Source: Gnetum montanum (taxonomy: Eukaryota; Streptophyta; Gnetopsida; Gnetales; Gnetaceae). Taken from it: DNA of 64,000 bases. The translations under genes and the position numbers were made by a program. This document shows, piece after piece, positions 43,835 through 55,290 of this stretch. Positions within the stretch are counted from its first letter, which is position 1, and the number at the start of each line of letters is the position of its first letter. A model generated the notes under the pieces. The model saw nothing but the letters and a program-made list of their open reading frames with translations, did no database searches and was not told the origin of the DNA. The stretch lies in NCBI GenBank assembly GCA_015680685.1, contig MNCI01030039.1, forward strand, positions 1 to 64,000, in the 5' to 3' direction.

Positions 43835-45768
43835 ATTGATTTCATTAATGACGCTCTTCTAGACATTATGTGATGATTGCTACAATGTGGCATGTAGTTG
43901 GATTTTTTATCATTTTGATCTCTTTTTCATTAATTTCTTTCTATAGGTTGACCTAATCTTTATAGTTGATGAGGAAATCAACTTATCTCTTTGATGTAAA
44001 TTGTATCCTCAGTCTATTTAGAGGTCATTAGGAATCCATGGCATTAATTTGGAACAATATAGATGTCTTTTGAATGAATTTTATATTTTTGATAGGCTAC
44101 TACCAAGGATTGTAACTTATAGTCACTCACAATCTAGAGACTACAAGCTCATGCTAGTCGCAGCAACTCATAGTCTCATATTATTGGCTCATAGTAGTAC
44201 TACCAACTAGCAATTGAAGAAAATTCACTTTTTGGAAGTCTCAAATGGTTTACTAGTGTAGGGAACTACAAATCGTAATATACTTACAAGGGAGAACTAC
44301 TAGGAAGATCAGAGTTGCAATTTGATCATAATTAGAAGCTAAAATATCAATGTCCTTAAAATTTTTAACTCTAGTTATAGTATGAACATAGGTTGAGATT
44401 ACTAGCTTGTGCTAGTCACAATAGCTCATAATGTACAAAAATTTAAATTTTAATGATGATACATGTATGAAAAGAAATCCCAAAGATTACCATGAGGTTA
44501 TACAAGCTAGAGAAGGTATCTAATGTCAATGCCCTACATTTTTTCTTATCATGGAAGTGTGAGAGAGCTCTATAGGAGTGGGAGATTCTCTTTCGTATGG
44601 GGCCATTATTTTGTATACTTACCTTGAGCAATTATGATCTTTAGAAGTTGTGAGAATGAGATATTATTATGGGTTTTGGTCTAAATCCTTAAGGTTGTTG
44701 TTCCAACATTGTACTTTGAATTTTAGCATGAAATAAAGGAGGTTTCTTTTCTTACTTATGCTTATTTCTTTTAACTTTTTAATCTTGGGTTTCTAAGGAA
44801 ATTTTGAAATGTTGATGTGGAATCCTTACTAGTATTACTTCTTGAAAATCTCTTATCTTGTAGCTTCATTTTTCTAGACTTCAATTTCGATCATGAACCT
44901 CTACTAAATCACCCAAACCTCTTCCATGGATAGGTTATGGTTCTCCCTAGCTAACTTTATCTTCAAATTTACCTTAACCTATTGTTCCTAGTGATGGCTT
45001 AAGCTTGCTTTCATTTGTTTCTTTTCTTTTTCCACTTGAGTCCATCTTTAGTTTTCTACTAACATGTCTTTATTCTCATCTTGCAACATTACAATGGTCT
45101 TTTCCAATCCATGTGACTTTGCATTTGATTAAGATGCATTCCATGTTGAATTTTCTTTCTTCTACTCAGTCTTTTTATTACTTGACCATCAAGTATTTAG
45201 TCTCATGAACATGGAACTAGCCAAGTTACTCAAAATCAACAAATCACATGGGGTTGTTAAGCTTACCATAAAGTTGGACTAGTTCATCCTATAATTTTTG
45301 CCTAGTTTGGTTTGCTATAATTGGACTTTAGATAACACTAGTGTTTCTTTAGTTCCAATCAACTTAGATTTTTGGGTAGTGATATCTTCAAGAATGTTGA
45401 GTATGTTCTCTATTGTTTATCTTGATTGTAGCATCTTGTCTAATGCATCCTTGTGCTAAGCTTTGATCATGCTTCCCTCTCCTTTGATCCCCATTCCTAT
45501 AGAAATTTGGATGTCTTCAATGACAATGAAATCAGGAATTGATGCCATAGAGAAGTTGAGTGTTGTAGTAATGTGATCAATGAGTAACTTTGTAAATCCT
45601 TCCTAGACTTCATGGGTCATCAAGATAATGGTCGCATCCTCACAAATTTTCACAGTGATTTGAAATATGGCTATAGTTTCATAGATCTATATATAGTCAT
45701 CCCTTCTTGTGTTCATTGAAATTTTCTTAGTTTAAGGAGACGTTAGAATCTCAAGCTCATCCTTGATG
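43835..45768 (-). pseudogene. B2 accessory ORF, coiled-coil part
   Basis: Reading from 45768 leftwards: EGFTKLLIDHITTTLNFSMA and IPDFIVIEDIQISIGM match B1's ITKILNPPTASIPNITTLKD region; coiled-coil-like sequence follows. Between about 44050 and 44830 there is ~0.8 kb without counterpart in B1. Stops and frameshifts throughout. Confidence 0.6.
44050..44830. other. Unassigned ~0.8-kb insertion in B2
   Basis: B1 and B2 align on both sides but not here. The block has two copies of a GCTAGTC..CA....CTCATA motif (44155-44175 and 44414-44435) and many ACTA/CTAG repeats. Ends and target duplication were not found. Confidence 0.35.
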
Positions 45769-45773
45769 ATGTT
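45769..45773. repeat. B3 target-site duplication (left copy)
   Basis: ATGTT immediately before the LTR end at 45774. The identical ATGTT follows the other LTR at 58832-58836. Confidence 0.88.
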
Positions 45774-46619
45774 TGATGAGTAGCAAGTACCCTTATGCTC
45801 AACTATACAAATTACTAAGGTGTTATGCATGATCCGGTCGAATTTTGTGGACCTATAATTATCTAGTACACTAGTTTCTCTAGGAAGTAAAATGAGTGAT
45901 GTGAACATTTGTTGTCTTCCCAAATACACTTTTGAGGCTCAAGGGTATGGTTTAAGTGTAATTGAGGTATATTATTTTTTTTTATTTTATATTTTATACA
46001 TGTCATTACCTACAACAAGAATGAAAAGTGAAGTAATTATAGATCCAATTCATCTACTACCTAGCTAGCCTAACACAAGTAACCATTCCACTTTCCTGAA
46101 CACATATAGCACTAGTAGGCTACCAAATGGTAGCCTAGTACTATATGAATGCTTGAATTGGTTGTGCTTGTGTTTATTAACTGTTGGAAATAAATTTCTT
46201 AACTCAAAAGAATTAAAGTAAAGAGTAAGGAAGTAAAATACATTGAAGAAAAATATTAATCTATTCTTAGTACTGCAAGGATTGTCAAAAGAGTTCATTT
46301 TATTTCCATTACAACACTACACTCAGGTACATCAGTGCTTGAACAAAGAACCATACACACTTAGACTCCTTCTGTACGCACTCAAAAAATATTTTAACTT
46401 TGAAAGGAAGAAAGAGAAAAAGCTCTACTACTCTAACTAGAAAATGACCAAAAACTGATGTGAGAACTAGAGCCTAGGCATGGTATTTATAGACTTAGGG
46501 TATATACCCTGATGTCGCGTACCTGACATCACAGCCAAGCCTTGATGTTGTGTATGTGACATCGTGGCCCGAATGATGTGTACTTGATGTTGTAGCCATA
46601 GAAAAATAGTGATTCATCA
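45774..46619 (-). repeat. B3 3' LTR
   Basis: TGATGAATCAC...CTACTCATCA on the minus strand. The U3 cluster (46610-46505) has repeats around ATGTCGCGTACCTGACATCA and relatives, then TATA (CTATAAATACC, minus, near 46492-46480). PPT GGGGGTA at 46626-46620. Confidence 0.9.
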
Positions 46620-47000
46620 TACCCCCATAACAGAATGAAAACTCATCTTCAAGTGAAGAAGAGGAGGAACAATTTCTATATAACATAATATATTGGATAT
46701 GTATGGGATTATTGATTGACACATAAATTGACTCATATGGAACAAATAGACTTTGAGTGTCCAAGTATACAAAATTACAATTTTTACAACATTGGGTGTT
46801 CATGATAAGAGAAGTGAACACCTTAGAGAACATTGACACCCAACACCTCTTGGTAGCAAACAAATGAGAGAGAGAAGAGATCCAATGATCAAAATTGGTC
46901 CTCATTGTATGGCACTGTTGTGTCCCCTTGGTAAAGATAGTCTCGCTTCTAGTCCATGCTTCCCATTGCAATCACAACAGAATCAAAATTAGTATGCAAT
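46620..47000 (-). other. B3 3' spacer and scar of the lost accessory ORF
   Basis: Related to B1 13033-13530. A 158-codon frame exists (46971-46495) but runs into the LTR and has no known domain. Around 46980 the sequence jumps to the counterpart of B1's ORF start (18990-19080), so about 2.5 kb of accessory ORF is gone. Confidence 0.6.
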
Positions 47001-48785
47001 GTGTAACACATAGCAGTTCAATGCCTTGTCTCATTGGTGGTTACACTTAGCTAAGTCATGATTGTGGTAGATTGTTTCCTTTAGTAGTGTTAGTAGGAAG
47101 GCTGAAAAATAGGGTAAATTAGATAAGTGATCCATTAAATTTAAAAAATTTCAATACAAGGAAAATATCTGAAGAGGGTGTAAGAGTTCACAACAATAAA
47201 AAGACAAGTTCACTAAAAAATGTTGTGAAGGTGTGCATAAGTGGATGTCATTGATGGGGTAAACAAAAATAATTTGATTGTAAAAGTATCTAAGGGTAAA
47301 GAACTTAACTAACCCAACCAAAGAATATGCAAGTGGGTCCTCCCCAAAGTAGGCACAAACCTTTTATGCCCTTGCATAACTTCAAACCAAAGAGTCCATG
47401 GGCTTTGTGGATGATTAATGATTACAAAAGGTTAAGTACAAAAACCTGAAAGTAACCAACTAAGAATTACACCACATCAAACTAGGACATCAAACCAAAA
47501 CATGAAACTAGTAGTGAGGTGAGACATGAAAAGCATAGATGGATAAGAGAGAGAGTTGAATGGAGTTCCTAAGTATGATCAGATGAAGTCCCTTGTGGAT
47601 TTTACGGTTAAATGACTTGATAGGATCCATCCTTAGTCCAGACTAAAACCAACCATGTTTCATGACTTTGCATCATCATCCAAAGACCAATCCATCCCCT
47701 GAGATATAAGAGTGCTCCCATAGAATAACCACCATTCCTTATTAGAGAAGAAGTAAGAAGTGAGGAAAGGCCTTAGTTAGAGGGGACTAGTTCCATAACC
47801 AATGCTTGTATCCTATTTATTCTATCTAAGGGGTGTGCTTTGAATTCCCATCATGCTTTTTTTTTGTTTTTGTTTTGAATAGAAACCACACCATGCAAAG
47901 ACACATACATTTATTTTGTCCAAGGGGTGTGCTTTGAATCCTCATTTTTTTCTTTTTGTGTTTTCTTTTTTTGATGAGAACCAAACCATGCGAGGATGTA
48001 TGCATTTATGTTGTCCAAGGGGTGTGCTTTGAATTCTCATTGTTTTTTTTTCTGATGAGAACCACACCATGTAAGGACTTATTCAACTTCCTTTTATTAG
48101 TGGACACAAAATGGTAGGAAATCCATGAAAACACACATGCACCTAGGCAAATATAAAAGTACAAAGAATACCAAATTCCCTTGAAGCCACACCCTATTCA
48201 AACCTTTGAATCCTTCCAAATTTCAAAAAATACCAAAGTCACAAATGTATTAAAGTTTTATTAATGAAAAAGGAATTGCACATTTCCAGAATAAGGAAAA
48301 CCATAGAGTTTGTGGATGGGTGGATGTTGTGGACTCACTACCTATTGCATGAAAACAAAACCATGTCCTAACTATCTGTAATAAAATTCAAAGCCAGAAA
48401 CCAGAAACCAATAATCAAATAATAAAATAATACAAACCACCATCAAATAATGCATTACTAATGTACCTAGTACTTGTTAACAAAAATTTAGAAAATCACA
48501 TCAAATAAAATAAAATAAAATATAAAAGAAAGTGTAAAATATTCAAGAAATAGAAAATGTAGTAATGATGGTGTAAAACAAAAATTAGAAAAAATTAAAT
48601 ATATGAAAACAAAAAGATGCAAAATAAAGAATGTGTAAAAAAAAATGTGAGATAGAAAGTTGAAAAATGGAGAAGTAGCTTATATGATTAGCATGGATGG
48701 CCATCTCCCCCACAAGTAAGTTGAAAGGAGGAGATCTGAAATATGGAGTGTGCTTGTCCATCTAATGAGGTTCTTGTTGTGTTAG
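47001..48785 (-). other. B3 post-pol spacer
   Basis: Non-coding. 47220-47760 matches B1 19620-20216 and 47770-48780 matches B1 27489-28400, giving the uninterrupted form of the D insertion site. Three tandem-like blocks of GTGTGCTTTGAATYCYCAT with T-runs lie at 47820-48060. No internal motif cluster with TATA is recognisable here, consistent with the loss of the ORF it would serve. Confidence 0.6.
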
Positions 48786-49950
48786 CTAGCCTATGCTCAT
48801 GGAAAGGTTTAATTTGTTGGATGTTGACCAACTATTTCTTATTTGGGCTCTTAGGCTTGTAGATCATCATGGACCTAGAAGAAAAAGTCTCATAAATAAT
48901 GTAGGGTCCTTCCCACAATGTTTGGAACTTAGTTCGTTGAGGTACATGTGTGGGGTTTTAGTAGAGAACCTTATCTCCTAGTTGAAATTTGACTTTTTTG
49001 ATTTTTAGGTCATGACACTTTTTGTTATAGGCCTTGTGCAACTCATTAGATGATAAGTCTACTAATCAATTTTTGTCTAGCAAATTGAGGTTCATTAGTC
49101 TTTCCTTTTCGGCTAGACTTAAATCAAGGTCAAGGTCACAAACAGTTAAAAGTGTATGGAGCTCGGATTGAATAAGAAGTGTTGGTAATTTTTAGTACAC
49201 AAGCTCATAGGGAGAATAGCTATAGAAAGTTTCTAAGTTAAGTGATAGGCCCAAAAGGAATCATTGAGTTTTATGCTTGAGTCTTTTCTATACTTGCTAA
49301 TAGTTCTTGTTAGAATCCTTTTGATTTCCCTATTAGTATCCTCAGCTTGACCATTAGATTGGGAATGGTAAGGTGTTGTGAGTTTGTGTTCAATCCTCAA
49401 GCGTTATATGAGCTTCTAAAAAATAGTTCCTATAAAGTAAGTTCCATTATTAGAAATTAATGCACATGGTACACCAAAGTTGTTTATAACATTTGGTTGT
49501 ACAAACTGAGTAGTAGTAGAAGATGTATAGTTAATTATCGCTATTACTTCTACCCATTTCATAAAATAGTCAATAGAGACTGTGATGTATGCCTTTTCAT
49601 TTGACATGGATGTAATAGGACCCATGAAATCAATGCCTCAGATGTCAAAGGATTCCAATGGTTGAATCTATTGTTAAGGTCCCTCCATTCGAGCAATCAT
49701 TCCACCATCTCATTAGCATTGTTTACAAGAGCAGATGTAATGGTGAGCATCCCTAAAAAGTGTTGGCCAGTAGTACCCTACTATCAAGATTTTAATGGCC
49801 ATGCATCTTCTAGCATAGTGTCCTCCACAAGGACCTTCATGATCATCTGGGAGAATGCACAGTTGATTAGCATCAAGGACACACCAATGAACTAGAACAT
49901 AAATGCACACCTTATAGGGATTTCTATTGATCTCCATGAAATGCTTTACT
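48786..49950 (-). pseudogene. B3 integrase
   Basis: Zinc domain (49937-49713): HWCVLDANQLC, DDHEGPCGGHYARRCMAIKI, YYWPTLFRDAHHYICSCKQC, giving the H2C2 set. Core (49625-49416): YITVSIDYFMKWVEVIAI with the first catalytic Asp, then ALISNNGTYF where the second Asp (usually SDNGTHF) has become Asn. The C-terminal region runs to about 48790. Broken by frameshifts. Confidence 0.9.
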
Positions 49951-50099
49951 TGGTGAAAAAACTATTATTTCTTCCAATGGTCCAACCCCTATGGCATCTC
50001 CTAAGTGAGAAGATAGGTGAGAATGCCATCATACCATTTTGGCTTATTAGGAATTTGTTCAGTTATAGCCCCAGCAAAGAGGAGTTCATTAGGAAACAT

Positions 50100-50560
50100 A
50101 TCAGATAATAGAGCTTCTTCCTCTTTATTATTCCATCACAATTGAGACAACTGATTAGCAACCACATTCTCAGTGTCCTTTTGATCTACCATTGTGAGAT
50201 CAAATTCTTGGAAGATCACCAGCCACCGTATGACATGGGGACTTATCATTGGCTTGTTCATTAAGAAGCAGATGGTGCTATGATTTATGTGCACAAACAC
50301 TTTGTATCCAAGCACAAAATTCCTAAATTTCTCTAGAGAAAACACCACCACCATCAATTCTTTCTCTGTAGTGATGTAGTTTAGTTGTGCATCCACAATG
50401 CTTTGGCTAGTATAGTGGATGTAGTATAGAAATTTCTTATCATCTAACTATGTCAACACCACTCCCAAGGAATAATTTGATGCCTTTATTATGATATGAA
50501 ATGACCTAGACTAGTCAGGTGCTTGTAGAATTGGAGTTTCTACAAGTTTCTCTTTAGTAA
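50100..50560 (-). pseudogene. B3 RNase H
   Basis: NYITTEKELMVVVFSLEKFR and VFVHINHSTICFLMNKPMIS, then IRWLVIFQEFDLTMVDQKDT (50396-50136), which is the full C-terminal signature of gypsy RNase H. The catalytic Asp in TDH reads Asn here (INH). Confidence 0.9.
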
Positions 50561-50579
50561 CTAGAATGCTATTTCACAT

Positions 50580-51750
50580 TCTGTGGTCTAGACAAAGGGA
50601 ACATCTTTCTTTGTTAGCTCCACCAACAATTTTGTGATCTTAGAAAAGTTCTCTATGAATTGTTCATAGTAGCCAACATGTGTAAGAAATGATTGAACAT
50701 CTTTAACTTTTTCTGGTTGATGGGTAATTTCTTGAATGACCCTTATTTTTTCAGGGTCTACCTCAATTTCTACTTGCAATATTTTGTTCCCTAGTACAAT
50801 GCCCTCTTGGACCATTAAGTGAATTTTTTGCCAATTGAGCTACAAGTTAGTTTCAACACATTGTTTTAGCAGTTGCTCAAGGTAGTCTAGGGATTGCTCA
50901 AATGTAGCCCCATAGGTGGAGAAGTCATCCATAAAGACTTCCACAACCCTACCAATCTTCTGTTGAAAAATCCTCAGGACTAGGCATTGAAATGTCGCAT
51001 GAGCATTGCATAGATCAAATAACATCTTGTTATATGCAAAAGTCCCCTAGGGACTCATGAATGTTGTATTTTCCTAGTCTTCTAGTGTAATTTGAATTTG
51101 GTTATAGCCACTATAACCATCTAGAAAGCTATAGTAACAATGTCCAGATATTGTGTCAAGCACCTAATGAAAAAATGGCAATGGAAAATGATCCTTGAAT
51201 GTTTCCATATTTAGCAATGTGAAATCAATGTAGACTCACCACTTGCCATCTTTCTTCGGAAAAATTACAAGTGGGCTAACCCACTCGCTATCTGCAATGG
51301 GATAGATGAACCCTGCCTTGACGAGTTGTTCAACTTCCTCCTTAACAATCTACTTTAGTTTAAGATTCAATTGCCTCTATGGCTATATTTTTGGCTTCAT
51401 GGTTGGATCAATGTAGATGTGACACTAGCATATCATAGGATCAATTCTTATGAGTTTAGGATATGAACAAGCAAAAGTTGCTGACCATATTTCTACTTTC
51501 AACAACATCTTTTTCTATGTTGGAGAAAGTTTTGTATTGACTATAGCCAGCTTCCCATTCTTCAAAAATACATATTTCATTCTAGTCGGTAACATTTTTA
51601 GTTTAAGGGGCTCTTGTTTGAATTTTTTAGGAATTTCCAACTCTTCCTAGTGAGTATCATCATTTATGTCATCAGAGAGTTAGTGATGAACCTACTTGAA
51701 TTCATCCATGCCTATGACATATGCACATGTCAGGCTCTTACTTGGTTCCA
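50580..51750 (-). pseudogene. B3 reverse transcriptase and linker
   Basis: Palm block 51025-50840: MLFDLCNAHATFQCLVLRIF and VFMDDFSTYGATFEQSLDYL, with FMDD at 50945-50934. Thumb/connection 50815-50588: QEITHQPEKVKDVQSFLTHV and GYYEQFIENFSK. The N-terminal fingers and LELKPLP-type linker lie near 51200-51650, disrupted. Confidence 0.9.
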
Positions 51751-51899
51751 TGCAAAGTGTGCTACTCTTAGAATTAATAGTCAGCCATTGGGTGCCCTTC
51801 TATTTTGTGGCTACTACATACAACCATCTTTGAATTTTTACTTTTGGTGCACATTGCTTGCATGCAAAGATAGATGCTTGCTTAATGGGCCCAAAGTTT

Positions 51900-52330
51900 C
51901 TTGACATAATTGCACCTGATATCACTATATGCAATGCATGGAGCTCTCTTCTTCTCAATCTTTCCAAATGTGTTTTCTTTAGATAACTCTAGGGAAAGAT
52001 CTCTAATGCCCATTCTTGCATCAATGGTGCTTAGCCATGCTCTTACCATGATGATTGGAAAATCCCCCTTGCAATTCTACAATTTGATTACCAAGAAGTT
52101 GGTAGGATAAGACCACCCACAGACAGTGGTCATAATGTCTTCTACTAGTCTTAATGGAATAGTGATGGACTGGTCTTCCAACTTTAATCTCATGTTGTTC
52201 TTCCTGAGAGGAGGTAGATTTTAGGTAGTGTACATCTCATGAGAAATTAAATTAATATCAAAACCTAAATTGAGAAGAGCCTTGCATGGTTCATTCCCAA
52301 AAATCTACAAATAAATTAGAGGACTTCTAG
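51900..52330 (-). pseudogene. B3 aspartic protease, active site lost
   Basis: The active-site block reads CKALLNLGFDINLISHE near 52285-52235, so DSG is NLG. Downstream the conserved EDQSITIPL-like and MGRAWLSTIDA-like blocks are visible at 52170-52000. Same position and order as in A1 and B1. Confidence 0.8.
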
Positions 52331-52845
52331 GATCAGCTAACTTCCTATGAAGATTTCCTACATGGATTCAATCAAACATAGTATGAGTAAGCATTACAAT
52401 ATAGATCCTAGGCAGAGTTTGGTTTGAAGGGGACTCAAAGGTATTAGGTATAGAGGAAGATGCAAGAGCAGGGTTGTCAACCATGGGAATATGTGAGGGT
52501 TTAGGTGGACTACGAGGTCAAAAGAAAGGTCTTTTCTTTGATTGGGTATTCAATCCCTTGACTGCTAATTTGGTTGTAGATTAATAGCCTTCGTAGCATT
52601 GCGTTATTATGATTAGGTTGGCAATTCACCCTACATAGGTGGAGCAAGTGGTAGTTATGCATGTGGAGGAGGAGTTTGTACAAGAATAGGAGAAGGGTAA
52701 GGAGAAGAGTTGATATCCCTTCTGTCATGTGGCAAATGAGCTTGATAATAATCTAAAAGATGGCAGTGAGATTGGAAATTAGAAATGTGACTAAAAGAGT
52801 CACATGGAGACATGGGTTACTAAATGTAGTAACCATATGGATCAG

Positions 52846-52850
52846 GCTAT
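52846..52850. repeat. E2 target-site duplication
   Basis: GCTAT just before E2. Identical GCTAT at 55734-55738 just after it. Confidence 0.9.
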
Positions 52851-53486
52851 TGTTGGTGACCGTTTGGAATGTGACTGCCAACGAGTGTCCTCGAACAGGA
52901 TTTAGGTGCCTGCTGGTCTCTAGCAACACCAAGGCCCAGATACCTCCAAATAGACACAGTAGTTAACGTAAGTATGTGTGTGTGCTATTGCGGTGTGCAG
53001 TTGTGAAAATGAAAAGATTGCTTTGTGTGTAAACTACAAATGACTTATCTTAGAGAGATTCAGCCAACTTTGCCAAGTACTGTGAGTTGTTGAGAGTTCC
53101 TATTTTTTTCAACTGCCTAGTCTATGTGGTCCTTATAATACCTACTTGTAACAAATAAAATTTTGCAAAAACATTTGAGCACAACTCCACGAATCTACTT
53201 CTAATTTTCCCCAAAGAAAGAGATAGTTCCAAAAGAAAACAAGAAATAGAGCAAGATTCGATGGAAATAGATAGAAAAGAAAGCAGATTTGTGTGGACCT
53301 CAAATATTTAAACAAGGTAAAATGACACGAGTAAAAACTTTGCAATAAAGCTATCCCAAATTCAATAACTACGAATTGTTCAAACTTCCAAGGCTCAAAT
53401 AAGCAATTTCTTCAAGACAATCCTAATATGCTACCAAAAAATTGTTGCGTAAACTATCACGTATGAGACTCCATTTTGGCTAGATA

Positions 53487-53839
53487 NNNNNNNNNNNNNN
53501 NNNNNNNNNNNNNNNNNNNNNNNNNNNNNNNNNNNNNNNNNNNNNNNNNNNNNNNNNNNNNNNNNNNNNNNNNNNNNNNNNNNNNNNNNNNNNNNNNNNN
53601 NNNNNNNNNNNNNNNNNNNNNNNNNNNNNNNNNNNNNNNNNNNNNNNNNNNNNNNNNNNNNNNNNNNNNNNNNNNNNNNNNNNNNNNNNNNNNNNNNNNN
53701 NNNNNNNNNNNNNNNNNNNNNNNNNNNNNNNNNNNNNNNNNNNNNNNNNNNNNNNNNNNNNNNNNNNNNNNNNNNNNNNNNNNNNNNNNNNNNNNNNNNN
53801 NNNNNNNNNNNNNNNNNNNNNNNNNNNNNNNNNNNNNNN
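53487..53839. other. Assembly gap of 353 N
   Basis: Inside E2. By comparison with E1 (about 15394-15870) it should contain R-U5 LTR sequence. The long frames across it are artefacts. Confidence 0.99.
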
Positions 53840-54399
53840 AATCTTTCACACTTTCTTCTTTACAAATGCTCTTCTCCTAAGACCCAAAGTGTGTCTCCAA
53901 GTGAGAGCCCAAGTGCTAGCTAGTAGCCTTCCAAAGTGTGATATCAATGTCTCCTCAAAAGTGTGATATCTTCTTTTTTCTTACCATTGAAGCCTTTTTA
54001 TAGGGTTCAAAGGTAGTTACATACTGTAAAATATCTTAGCTAACTTCTCTCCCAAGTAAGGAAGTTACAACTTACCCCACTAGTTAGGAGGAAGTTATGT
54101 AGTTAGGAAGTTATACATAAAGTTAGGAGGAATTTATGCTAATATTAATATTTGTAAATATTATAAATATATAATATTGAAAATATTTTATAAGTAGTAA
54201 CTTATATATATAATAATGTTTGAAAAATAATGTTTTAAGAATGCCTTAAGACTTGGAATAGTTAAATTAAAGGTAAGTCTTCAGTCGGGCACTTGGAATA
54301 ATTAAATTAATGGTAAGTTTCAACGATAGATTAAACTGTAATTTCAACATCAGTTAAAATATATCTTGCTCTGCAGATTCAGTTATACACCTATCTTAG

Positions 54400-55290
54400 T
54401 GTGCCTTCATGTCTCCATTGCCACGTTCAGTGGATTGGTAAGGCGATAACGAATGCATCGGCGTCGGGCACAGCTGCTGTTTTGGATTGCAGGTTCTGGG
54501 AGCGAACATCATTTGTGATTATCGCCTAAATTTTTTTTTGAAGTGTATTCTTAGGAAAACCTAGGTTTTCTTGATGAGGCTGCAGCTGAAGAATCCCTAC
54601 AATAGAGTATTGTGAGTTACGGCGGTGAGTGGAAACGTAGATCCATCTTAAAATCCTACGTGATTTCATGCATTAGTCTCTGCCAGACATCCATACTGAC
54701 AACGCGGTCGACGCTGCCTTCTATTTTTCTGGTCGTAATAGTGCCCATGATTATCCAATTCAAATCAGTTCTTAGAAATGGAGGAGTACCATAGTTTCCT
54801 TAGTTACGTGCTTCTCCTTCAATTTTTTGCCATTGATGCAAAGCAACAACAACAGGCACCAAGCGTTCCTCCATAAATTCGTCATTGCAAAAAGGGAAAT
54901 GTGGGTTTGTGTTGCAGCTGTGCAGCCCGTGGATCAAACAATGGTGCTAGTAGCCATACCAGACTTATCTATGCAAGCACACGGTAATCCAAATCGGCAA
55001 GCGAGCCCCACTTTGCGCTGTAAAAATCAAACCTAGAAACCCTTGTCGGTTAAGCTGACGGCCACTGAAATCTCTTCCCAGGGATAACTTCGATTAATTA
55101 AAGAATCTACAGGAACAAGCATATTCCTGATTACCGTCTAGACAACAATTCCAGCCTCCACAGCCATGGATCCATGTGTATTCAAGTTAATACATTAAAA
55201 GGAAGTTTTCCGCTAATTTCTAAAGCCACGTCGGAGGGTGCAGAAGAGACCGTATCTGCAAATTGAGAGACACTGACTCCTTCGGTAGCA
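54400..55290. other. GC-rich, gene-like block within E2 U3
   Basis: CpG-containing DNA with short frames on both strands (for example 54827-55036 plus, 69 codons). I recognise no protein. It is different from the block in E1 at the same relative place. Confidence 0.4.

Larger units (their letters stand above)
38990..45768 (-). mobile_element. Element B2: 3' part of a B-family retrotransposon, hosting two insertions
   Basis: The 3' LTR (38990-39816) is followed, on the right, by a decayed PPT, the 3' spacer, and accessory coiled-coil ORF sequence (40.3-40.6 and 43.8-45.77 kb) homologous to B1. Insertions: the 3.2-kb LTR-like element at 40616-43829 and all of B3 at 45774-58831. Continuation resumes at 58837-59068 and is cut by A2. 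Its gag, pol and 5' LTR are not in the window. Confidence 0.72.

Noticed and set aside
46495-46971. 158-codon minus-strand frame
   Set aside because: It spans the B3 3' spacer, the PPT and part of the LTR, so it cannot be a normal protein; no domain seen.
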